Source: CAVSWT01 sp963731745 (GTDB taxonomy: Bacteria; Bacteroidota; Ignavibacteria; Ignavibacteriales; Ignavibacteriaceae). From it: a stretch of DNA of 64,000 nucleotides. The DNA lies in assembly GCA_963731745.1 (NCBI GenBank), contig CAVSWT010000013.1:98026-162025 (forward strand), written 5' to 3'. The notes beneath the pieces are model-generated. The model saw nothing but the letters and a program-made list of their open reading frames with translations. It did not search any database and had not been told where the DNA came from. A program made the position numbers and the translations under genes. This document shows positions 9,716 to 16,804 of this stretch, in pieces. The first letter of the stretch is position 1. Every line of letters starts with the position of its first letter.

Positions 9716-10651
9716 ATGAATAAAGTTAAACATTATTTTTTCAATATTATTTTTTCATCAATCCTTATTGTTAGCAGCACATTCGGCGCATACATTGGCA
9801 GCTCATCAAATAATTATTCAGATCTTAATACAATTAAAGAGAAAAGTTTTTCAATTCAGCCTGGTAAAGATTTAAATATTGAAGCCTCATTCGGTGACGT
9901 AATGATAACAACCTGGGATAAAGCTGAAGTCTATGTAAAGATATTGGGCAACAGTAAAGCAAAGGATAAAGTCGAATTCTATTTTAATAATAATGAAAAC
10001 GAAGTATCGGTAAAAGCTGAAAGTGAGCGAAATATTTTTAACTGGTTTGGAAGCGGCCCTCAAATGAGATTTGAAGTTAAGGTTCCGCAAAATTTTAATA
10101 CTAAGGTTTATACCAGCGGCGGCGATATAAAAATTGGCGACATTAAAGGCAATAATTTCCTGAGAACCTCAGGCGGAGATGTAACATTAAAAAATACAGA
10201 AGGAAATTTAAAAGTTTCAACTTCCGGTGGCGATATTAAATTATATCATACAAAAGGAACCATGGGCGTTTCAACATCGGGAGGCGATATTAGAGTCGAT
10301 GAGTTTTATGGAAATTTAGATGCTGAAACTTCCGGCGGAGATATATATTTAAAAGGAAGTGAGTCATCTATAAATGCAGGAACCTCCGGCGGAGATATAA
10401 CTTTGAAGTATACGGGAAGCAATAAAGGAATTGAACTTCATACTTCCGGCGGTGATATAAATGTAAGCTTGCCTTCAGACTTTAATGCCGCGGCAAATTT
10501 ATCATCTTCCGGCGGAGATGTTAGCTGCGACTTTAAAGGGAATAATGCCGATAAAATTTCCGAATCAAAATTTAGAGCCGATATAAATGCCGGCGGAAAT
10601 AAATTGATTGCTAAAACTTCAGGCGGTTCAATAAGAATTAGAAAAAATTAG
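9716..10651 (+). CDS. DUF4097-family beta-repeat protein, exported
   Basis: A 311-residue protein with a signal peptide (hydrophobic residues about 8-25 ending TFGA). An adhesin-like domain begins at FSIQPGKDLNIEASFGDV. From residue about 130 onward it consists of eight to nine short units ending in TSGGDI or close variants (SSGGDV, TSGGSI), spaced about 18-25 residues apart. This is the DUF4097 'beta-strand repeat' and predicts a right-handed beta-solenoid with the Gly-Gly at each turn. Family function is poorly known; some members sit with ECF sigma or anti-sigma genes and envelope stress, but no such partner is nearby. A hairpin terminator follows. Confidence 0.8.
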   Translation: MNKVKHYFFNIIFSSILIVSSTFGAYIGSSSNNYSDLNTIKEKSFSIQPGKDLNIEASFGDVMITTWDKAEVYVKILGNSKAKDKVEFYFNNNENEVSVKAESERNIFNWFGSGPQMRFEVKVPQNFNTKVYTSGGDIKIGDIKGNNFLRTSGGDVTLKNTEGNLKVSTSGGDIKLYHTKGTMGVSTSGGDIRVDEFYGNLDAETSGGDIYLKGSESSINAGTSGGDITLKYTGSNKGIELHTSGGDINVSLPSDFNAAANLSSSGGDVSCDFKGNNADKISESKFRADINAGGNKLIAKTSGGSIRIRKN

Positions 10652-10676
10652 ATCTGTTCATACTATCTTCTCCACC

Positions 10677-10728
10677 AAAGCGCTGTAATGCTATAAGACC
10701 TCCACCCTTATAAATTTTGCAGCGCTTT
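10677..10728 (+). terminator. Hairpin terminator after the DUF4097 gene
   Basis: Arms AAAGCGCTG (10677-10685) and CAGCGCTTT (10720-10728) enclose a 34-base loop and are followed by TTGTATTTT. The loop is long, so strength is uncertain, but the position 26 bases after the stop codon fits a terminator. Confidence 0.5.
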
Positions 10729-10799
10729 TGTATTTTAAATTGTTAGCTGTTATGGCTGTATCATGACATATGGTTGGATACAAATGTATATCTTATTTA

Positions 10800-10820
10800 T
10801 GTCACGGTGCGACCGTGACA
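10800..10820. repeat. GC-rich perfect hairpin, REP-like
   Basis: Perfect 9-base arms TGTCACGGT and ACCGTGACA around a GCG loop, in otherwise AT-rich sequence, with no T-tract behind it. It lies upstream of the TPM-domain gene. The shape and base composition suggest a dispersed palindromic element; copy number in the genome cannot be seen from here. Confidence 0.45.
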
Positions 10821-10874
10821 CCCCAGTGAGTCGCTTGCAATAATTTCATTCTTTTAATAGCTTTACAAACAATT

Positions 10875-11333
10875 ATGACTGAAAAATTAATATATCATTT
10901 TATAAACGACGATGATTTTCTTCATATCTCAAACAAGATTAAAGAATTTGAAAAATTGACTGCGGGAGAAATCAGCGTAAGCATTAAAGAGAAAAGAAAA
11001 TTTTCTCAGAGAAATAAATCGATAAAAGAAATTGCCGAAGAAGAATTTTTTCGTTTAGGCATTGATAAAACAAGAGACAAAACCGGCATACTTATATTTT
11101 TAATGCTCACCGACAGACAGTTCCAAATTATGGCAGACAAAGGCATTCATGAAAAAGTCGCTGAATCGACCTGGGATGAGATTAAAAATGAAATACAAAA
11201 TTATTTTCAGGAAGGAAAATTTGCCGAAGGCTTGATTTGGGGAGTTGAGGAAGTTGGGAAAATTTTAGCTGCTCATTTCCCCATTAAACCGGATGATACG
11301 AATGAAATTTCGAATAGGGTTGTGCTGAGTTGA
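10875..11333 (+). CDS. TPM-domain protein
   Basis: A 152-residue protein made almost entirely of a TPM domain. The KIKEFEKLTAGEISVSIKE start is followed by RDKTGILIFLMLTDRQFQIMADKGIHEK and WDEIKNEIQNYFQEGKFAEGLIWGVEEVG. The GILIF(M)L strand and the ADKGI turn are the family hallmarks. There is no signal peptide and no membrane segment, so unlike the exported TPM proteins (photosystem II phosphatase TLP18.3 type) this short form is predicted to be cytosolic. Biochemical role is unassigned. The intergenic region before it contains the palindrome at 10800. Confidence 0.78.
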   Translation: MTEKLIYHFINDDDFLHISNKIKEFEKLTAGEISVSIKEKRKFSQRNKSIKEIAEEEFFRLGIDKTRDKTGILIFLMLTDRQFQIMADKGIHEKVAESTWDEIKNEIQNYFQEGKFAEGLIWGVEEVGKILAAHFPIKPDDTNEISNRVVLS

Positions 11334-11343
11334 AATATTTTAT

Positions 11344-11423
11344 TGTCTTTTCGACCAGAGGGAGAAATCTTCTTCCTTATAAAATTATAGATTTCTCAGT
11401 AACTTCGTTTCTTCGAAATGACA
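11344..11423. repeat. Imperfect long inverted repeat between convergent genes
   Basis: Outer arms TGTCTTTTCGA (11344-11354) and TCGAAATGACA (11413-11423) and inner arms GAGAAATCT (11362-11370) and AGATTTCTC (11389-11397) form one long broken hairpin. It lies between the TPM gene (+) and the cytidylyltransferase-like gene (-). The pattern resembles the dispersed 'GATTTCTC...CGAAATGACA' palindromes found in many Bacteroidetes genomes (recalled pattern, not checked). It could double as a bidirectional terminator. Confidence 0.5.
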
Positions 11424-11433
11424 CTACAAAATT

Positions 11434-12168
11434 TTATTTTACATATTTAACAACTTCTGCTTCAGCGGATTGAATGTCATCAGGGGTATCAATTTCTATA
11501 CAGCGTAATCCTTCCACATCAACAACAGCTATTTTACTTCCCTTTTGAATTGCTTCTTCAAATGCGGCTTCGTAAAAATGATTCACTTCTTTTCTGTTTA
11601 TAATTTTATCTTCCAGTATTTCAAACAATTTGGTGTTCAAATCTTTACCAAATAATTCTATTCCGATTGATTCGCCGATTGCTTCTTTTGGATTTACAAC
11701 TTTACTTATTTCTGTAATAAAATTTTCTTCATCAACTGTAACCTTTATTTCTTCTTCACATAATGCATGATCTGATCTGATTGCTAAACAATTTTGATGG
11801 CCTGAATCTTTAAGCTTCTTTATAATTCTGCTGTCAAAAATAATGTCGCTGTCAAGCAAGAGGATATCATTTCCTAATATAAAATTTTTTGCAAGCCACA
11901 GAGAATATATGTTGTTTGTGGAATTGTAAATCTCATTGGTAATAAACTCAACATTTAATTCTGGAAAATTAATTTTAACAAAGTTTTTTATTTGATCTTC
12001 CAGATAGCCGGTTACAATTAAAATTTCATTTATTTCATTCTTGATAAGGTTATTTAAGGTTCTTTCAAGAATTTTCTGATCACCGATTTTCAGGAGGCAC
12101 TTCGGCATTTTATCTGTTATCGGACGCAGCCTGGAAGCTATCCCTGCGGCTAAAATAATTCCTTTCAT
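11434..12168 (-). CDS. CTP-type sugar/alkyl-phosphate nucleotidyltransferase (LicC/PntC-like)
   Basis: A 244-residue single-domain nucleotidyltransferase. The N-terminal KGIILAAGIASRLRPIT loop binds the nucleotide triphosphate, and DKMPKCLLKIGD supplies the conserved Lys. LLDSDIIFD is the metal-binding Asp region, and the C-terminal EIDTPDDIQSAE is the second Asp motif. The short length and this motif set match the phosphocholine/phosphonate/inositol-phosphate cytidylyltransferase branch rather than larger dTDP- or UDP-sugar enzymes; CTP use is inferred. It is the last gene of a three-gene operon, and its ATG overlaps the stop of the CDP-alcohol phosphotransferase gene by 4 bases. It would supply a CDP-activated head group or alcohol to that enzyme. 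Confidence 0.78.
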   Translation of the reverse strand: MKGIILAAGIASRLRPITDKMPKCLLKIGDQKILERTLNNLIKNEINEILIVTGYLEDQIKNFVKINFPELNVEFITNEIYNSTNNIYSLWLAKNFILGNDILLLDSDIIFDSRIIKKLKDSGHQNCLAIRSDHALCEEEIKVTVDEENFITEISKVVNPKEAIGESIGIELFGKDLNTKLFEILEDKIINRKEVNHFYEAAFEEAIQKGSKIAVVDVEGLRCIEIDTPDDIQSAEAEVVKYVK

Positions 12169-13046
12169 GATTCCATAATAAGTTTTGTTGATGAATTAAT
12201 ATTTCTTTGGAAGATATAAAATAATATTGTAAGAATATTTCCAACCGTCACTAATCCGATTAAATAAATATCTATTCTATTTATAAAAGCACAAATTATT
12301 AAAAAGGAAATTTCCGTTGTCGGCCCTAAATACGTCCACAAATGAATAATCAATTTATTCTTTTTATAGAAATCCGAAGTCTCGTATTTTTTTGTTTCTG
12401 ATTCTATGCTGCTGGATGAAAATTTAAGCTGTATAGCAGAATACTTGAAGTAAATCCACAACATTGCTTTGTCGAAAGTTTTACCTTTTTCTGTTAAAAG
12501 TCTGTCATACTCTTGTCTAAAAAATTTCAGATCATCACCCAACATGCTCTTTCTATTTAAAGCATAATCTAAAAACCTATTTCTATAATAATCTAAAATA
12601 GATGAATGGATTGCGTTACTTGCTCCGGCTGCTACGGTCATTGCCCACCAAAATAAGGGATTATCTGAATGTGTCGCAAATCCAAATCCAATTCCAAGAT
12701 AAGCCGCTGTACTTACAATATAATCGCCGAACCCATCTAAGATCCTGCCGATGTAAGTTCCATTTTTTTTAAGCCTGGCTAATTGTCCATCGCTGCAATC
12801 AAGCACATCATAAATAATAAAAAAGATTCCGGCAAGGATGTAAAAAGTAGGGTTTGCTAAACCAAGCATTATGCTGCCAAGCACGCCGAATATTATTGAA
12901 ACAATCGTTAAATGATTTGGAGTAAGATTTGTTTTTAAAATTGATTTAACAAAAATAAAAGCAAGCGGGCGGTAAAATATGAGGTCAAGGACTTCCTCAA
13001 CCTCAAGCATTTTTAATGTATTTTTATACTCTTCAAATAATGTCAT
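12165..13046 (-). CDS. CDP-alcohol phosphatidyltransferase family membrane enzyme
   Basis: An integral membrane enzyme of about 293 residues carrying the full catalytic signature of the family, DG-x2-AR-x8-G-x3-D-x3-D. It is seen as DCSDGQLARLKKNGTYIGR followed by ILDGFGD, about residues 83-108. About six hydrophobic helices surround it, with a hydrophilic insertion near residues 155-215. The reaction joins a CDP-activated alcohol to an acceptor alcohol, releasing CMP. I prefer the ATG at 13046 to the TTG at 13052. The gene abuts the stop of the PLP-enzyme gene and overlaps the cytidylyltransferase start, so stoichiometric co-translation is likely. Substrates could be a phospholipid head group, inositol phosphate or phosphonate. 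Confidence 0.85.
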   Translation of the reverse strand: MTLFEEYKNTLKMLEVEEVLDLIFYRPLAFIFVKSILKTNLTPNHLTIVSIIFGVLGSIMLGLANPTFYILAGIFFIIYDVLDCSDGQLARLKKNGTYIGRILDGFGDYIVSTAAYLGIGFGFATHSDNPLFWWAMTVAAGASNAIHSSILDYYRNRFLDYALNRKSMLGDDLKFFRQEYDRLLTEKGKTFDKAMLWIYFKYSAIQLKFSSSSIESETKKYETSDFYKKNKLIIHLWTYLGPTTEISFLIICAFINRIDIYLIGLVTVGNILTILFYIFQRNINSSTKLIMES

Positions 13047-13048
13047 TA

Positions 13049-14086
13049 TCAATGGCTGGAATTACAAAATTCTTTAATAGCATTTATAACCAATCTATTC
13101 TGTTCTTGCGTACCGAGTGAAATTCTTAAATGAGAATTAAGCAGATCTTCATTCATAAATTTAACAATTAAATTTTTAGAAGTTAAAAATTCTTTTAATG
13201 AAGTTTTAATTTCTTTTGGTATTTCAACCAAAACAAAATTGGCATTCGATTTAAAAACTTTAAATCCGGGAAGTTTATTTAATTCGGTGTAATACAATTG
13301 CCTATCTTCTGCCATTTTATTTGCAATATTCTGATAGTACTCTGCTGAATCTAATGCTGCGATTGCTACCTCTTCATTTAGTCTATTAAATCCCAGGTAC
13401 CTGTTTGTAAATTTGGCAAGATTTTTATGATTTTCACCAACCAATGCAAAACCAATTCTCATTCCTGCAAGCGCATAATATTTTGAAAAAGTTCTAATCA
13501 AAATTAAGTTAGGATATTTCGCAATTAAATCTTTAACGTATTCGTTTGAACTATTATACCAATAGGCTTCATCAAGAACAACAATTGTATTTTTAAATGC
13601 TTCAAGAGCAATTGATAAATTTTCTTTTGATATTGAATTACCCGTGGGATTATTAGGCGAACTGATTAAAACAACACTGGGCTTTTCATTTTCATGTAGT
13701 TCAAGCATAGCTTTGATGTCATAATAAAAAGTATCTTCGCCTTGAATCAAAGGATATTCAACATTTTTACCATTCACTTCATCAGCCAGCGCTTTATAGT
13801 ACCACCATGAGTAAGTGGGAATCATTAACTTTTGGTTTTCGCTTACGTAACATTGTACAACTTGCTTTAATAGATCTTCCGCACCATAACCAAGCAAAAC
13901 ATTTTTTTCGTCGATATTAAATTCTTTTGCTAATCTTGCCGAAAGAATACTTTTGACGCCTTTTGTGAAGACTTTTGAATAAAAACTAATCTTTGTTAGA
14001 TCAGCTTTTTTTAGAATTTCAAAACACAATGGAGCTGGTCCATAGTTGTTTTCATTTCTATCAAAATAAATAATATTATTATTCAT
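13049..14086 (-). CDS. PLP-dependent fold-type I enzyme (HisC/CobD-like aminotransferase or decarboxylase)
   Basis: A 345-residue class I/II aminotransferase-fold protein. The N-terminal YFDRNENNYGP substrate loop is followed by LLGYGAEDLLKQ. SPNNPTGN (near residue 144) and LDEAYW supply the cofactor ring contacts. RTFSKYYALAGMRIGFA contains the Schiff-base Lys (near residue 202), and a C-terminal HLRISLGT carries the carboxylate-binding Arg. Sequence alone cannot separate histidinol-phosphate aminotransferase from threonine/serine-phosphate decarboxylase (CobD-like). No his or cob genes are present, and the two downstream overlapping genes are CDP-alcohol chemistry. A role in making an amino-alcohol phosphate or similar head group is therefore an attractive inference. 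Confidence 0.8.
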   Translation of the reverse strand: MNNNIIYFDRNENNYGPAPLCFEILKKADLTKISFYSKVFTKGVKSILSARLAKEFNIDEKNVLLGYGAEDLLKQVVQCYVSENQKLMIPTYSWWYYKALADEVNGKNVEYPLIQGEDTFYYDIKAMLELHENEKPSVVLISSPNNPTGNSISKENLSIALEAFKNTIVVLDEAYWYNSSNEYVKDLIAKYPNLILIRTFSKYYALAGMRIGFALVGENHKNLAKFTNRYLGFNRLNEEVAIAALDSAEYYQNIANKMAEDRQLYYTELNKLPGFKVFKSNANFVLVEIPKEIKTSLKEFLTSKNLIVKFMNEDLLNSHLRISLGTQEQNRLVINAIKEFCNSSH

Positions 14087-14271
14087 ATGTTTTTCAAGTT
14101 TGTAATATAATAATTAATTAAGATTGTCTGCATCGCAAAACTTTTGAGTTTCTTCTGCAGAAAATAATTTAACAATATCAGCTAAAATATTAAAAAGGTT
14201 TCTATTACTGAAATTAAATTTTAAGATTTTATGGGGCAATTATGTGACAAATAAATCCAAATATTACCGAC

Positions 14272-15081
14272 TTAAATTAGTAATATTTGTATTGCTTTGT
14301 AGATTAAATACACCGCGACAAAAAGTAGGATTACTCCCAATATTTGAATAATACGATTGACAAGTTTGAGGTTTAATTTCTTTCTAAACTTTACAATAGT
14401 TTTGGAATAAATATATAACCAAATAAAACTTCCAAAAGCTACCGAAAAACCGTAAACTGTTCCTAATAATAAAGGATTTAAGGTTTCTTCATCCGGAGTA
14501 TCTTCATTAGTCATTTTAGAAGAATCCTCAGGAAGTTTCTTTAACCTTTTTAATTCAGATCCTGACATTTCTCTAAGTGAATTTACGTTCTCCTTGATTA
14601 TTAAATTTAAACCGCCGGTATGCAATCCAATTGAAGAAACAAATGAAAATATTAAAAACGTTGAAGTTAACCATCCAAGAAACAGAGAAGGATTTGTTAA
14701 ATTAATTAAAATTCCGGTTCTCATTCCCCCTTTATTTTTGATTTTATCCTTAACTACCGTTTTCTCACTTGTATTATCAAGTGTGAATTTAGTTTTGATG
14801 ATCTTTATTCCAACCCCGATTAATATTAAACCACCGGCAATTAAAAGATAAGGAATAAAAGGCTTGTACAATGAATAAAGTGAAGAAATCCCAAAAACAA
14901 TAATTACAATATAAATGAATTCTACTATTGAAGCTCCAAGTGCTGTTCGTATACAGTAACGAAGCTTACCACTCAAAGCGTTGGAAGTTACTATAACATT
15001 AATAGGGCCGGCAACGGGAATGGAAAAAATAAAACCTGCGCTAAATCCGACAAATATAATTGTAATTAAAGCTTCTATCAT
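14272..15081 (-). CDS. LysE/RhtB-type membrane exporter
   Basis: A 269-residue membrane protein whose N-terminal half fits the LysE translocator family. The first helix contains GFSAGFIFSIPVAGPINVIV, with the conserved GP. Helix 2 (YCIRTALGASIVEFIYIV) and helix 3 (YLLIAGGLILIGVGIKII) follow. A variable, charged insertion of about 35 residues (about 168-202, KENVNSLREMSGSELKRLK...) precedes the last three helices. LysE proteins export amino acids or small metabolites; the substrate here is unknown. It is separated from the upstream operon by 185 bases, so it is probably an independent unit. Confidence 0.75.
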   Translation of the reverse strand: MIEALITIIFVGFSAGFIFSIPVAGPINVIVTSNALSGKLRYCIRTALGASIVEFIYIVIIVFGISSLYSLYKPFIPYLLIAGGLILIGVGIKIIKTKFTLDNTSEKTVVKDKIKNKGGMRTGILINLTNPSLFLGWLTSTFLIFSFVSSIGLHTGGLNLIIKENVNSLREMSGSELKRLKKLPEDSSKMTNEDTPDEETLNPLLLGTVYGFSVAFGSFIWLYIYSKTIVKFRKKLNLKLVNRIIQILGVILLFVAVYLIYKAIQILLI

Positions 15082-15343
15082 ATATTGCCGAATTTTGTAT
15101 GTAATTCAAATAATAAAATTTCTCTCTATCTCCATATTATAAAATACAAAATTACAAAATCTGTAATGAAACAAAAATTTAAAATAAACTAAATTTACGG
15201 CTCTAAATAAGTCTACATAATGATTGATAAAAGTTTTTTACTTGTGGTGATTACCTATGATTTATAACCTTAAATATTTATTTTTAATCAAATAAATAAG
15301 TGAATTAAATATATATTATTCATTTTAATATTCGAGGGAAAAA

Positions 15344-16741
15344 GTGGAAATTCAATTTATTGGCGCGGCGCAAGAGGTTACAGGTTCGCAGCATTTGTTA
15401 ACAATAAACGGTAAAAAAATTCTTTTGGATTGCGGTATGTATCAAGGCCATCGAAAAGACGCGTTTGAAAAAAATAAAAGTTTTATTTTTGATCCTGCCG
15501 AAATTGATATAATGCTTCTTTCCCACGCGCACATCGATCATTCAGGAAACATTCCCAATCTTGTAAGAAATGGATTTAAAGGACTTATTTATACAACCAG
15601 CGCAACTGTGGATCTTTGCCAGATTATGCTGAGAGATTCAGCTTACCTTCAAGCCAGAGACATTGAGTGGGTGAATAGAAGACGCGCAAAACACAATCAA
15701 AAATTGTTTGAGCCTCTTTACACTATAGAAGATGTTGAAAATGCTTTAACTCAATTCGTCGGAGTTCAGTATGATAAATCCATTGAAATAGTGCCGGGAG
15801 TGAGTGCAGTTTTCAGAGATGCCGGTCATATTCTTGGTTCAGCAGGTATTATGCTTGAGATAAACGAAAATGGTAAAAAGATACGATTTGGATATACCGG
15901 TGACCTTGGTCGGGATGATATGCCGATACTTCGGAATCCTAATATTTTAAGAGACCTTGATGTTTTAATTATGGAAAGCACTTACGGCAATAGACTGCAT
16001 TCTGTAACTGATGAAGCGGAAGAAGAATTAGCTTCAACTATAAATGAAACGGTTAAACAAAACGGTAAAATAATTATTCCTTCTTTTGCTGTCGGCAGAA
16101 CTCAATTACTTGTTTATATGCTGCATAAATTGTGGGATCATAACAGAATACCGCAGTTACCAATTTATGTTGATTCTCCCCTGGCAGTTAAAGCTACGGA
16201 CGTATTTAGACTTCATCCCGAATGTTTCGACAGAGAAACTTACAGAGTTTTTCTTGAAAATCATGAAGATCCATTTGGATTCGGCAAACTCATTTACACC
16301 CATAATGTCGACGAATCAAAAGCATTAAATACTTTGAATACATCTTGTATAATCATCTCTGCCTCGGGAATGGCGGAAGGCGGAAGAATTCTTCATCACT
16401 TAAAAAATAATATTGAAGACAAAAGAAATTTAATTTTGTTTGTCGGTTATGCCGCCGAAAATACATTAGCGCGAAAAATCATGGATGGAAATGAAGAAGT
16501 AAGCATTTTAGGTGATGTTCACAAAGTAAAAGCAAAAATTAAAAAGATGGATTATTTTTCAGGCCATGCAGATCAAAAAGGATTACTGGATTATTTACGA
16601 TTCAGCTCACCAGAAAAATTAAAAAATATTTTCCTTGTACATGGTGAAGAGGAACAATCAAAACCTTTAATGGAAAAAATTAAAAGCAAAGGATACAAAT
16701 CTGTTTACTATCCGCTTCATGGTCAGAAGTTTGAGATCTAA
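15344..16741 (+). CDS. Beta-CASP metallo-beta-lactamase RNA nuclease family protein
   Basis: A 465-residue protein of the CPSF-73/RNase J superfamily. MBL motifs are all present: LDCGMYQG (near residue 29), HAHIDHSGN (near 63) with the zinc ligands, DAGHILGS (near 163) and GYTGDLGRDD (near 187). The beta-CASP domain carries FAVGRTQ and the ISASGMAEGGR loop. The C-terminal KMDYFSGHADQKGLLDYL supplies the last His ligands (RNA specificity domain). It is the 'YSH1-like exonuclease' type found as a single cytosolic enzyme. The start is a GTG with GAGGGA six bases upstream. It likely acts in RNA processing or decay; a terminator hairpin follows. Confidence 0.9.
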   Translation: MEIQFIGAAQEVTGSQHLLTINGKKILLDCGMYQGHRKDAFEKNKSFIFDPAEIDIMLLSHAHIDHSGNIPNLVRNGFKGLIYTTSATVDLCQIMLRDSAYLQARDIEWVNRRRAKHNQKLFEPLYTIEDVENALTQFVGVQYDKSIEIVPGVSAVFRDAGHILGSAGIMLEINENGKKIRFGYTGDLGRDDMPILRNPNILRDLDVLIMESTYGNRLHSVTDEAEEELASTINETVKQNGKIIIPSFAVGRTQLLVYMLHKLWDHNRIPQLPIYVDSPLAVKATDVFRLHPECFDRETYRVFLENHEDPFGFGKLIYTHNVDESKALNTLNTSCIIISASGMAEGGRILHHLKNNIEDKRNLILFVGYAAENTLARKIMDGNEEVSILGDVHKVKAKIKKMDYFSGHADQKGLLDYLRFSSPEKLKNIFLVHGEEEQSKPLMEKIKSKGYKSVYYPLHGQKFEI

Positions 16742-16765
16742 AGCTCACCCACAATGTGGCAAGCC

Positions 16766-16788
16766 AAACCCTCCCGAAGGGAGGGTTT
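16766..16788. terminator. Strong bidirectional hairpin
   Basis: Perfect 10-base arms AAACCCTCCC and GGGAGGGTTT around a GAA loop, between the beta-CASP gene (+) and the protease gene (-). It can terminate both. A related CTCCCGGAGGGAG palindrome occurs near 20395-20407, which hints at a dispersed motif. Confidence 0.7.
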
Positions 16789-16804
16789 GAATGAAAATTA
16801 AATA

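Noticed and set aside
13049..14086. Firm naming of the PLP enzyme as hisC
   Set aside because: Motifs are shared with CobD-like decarboxylases, and no histidine genes are nearby, so a symbol would be overclaiming.
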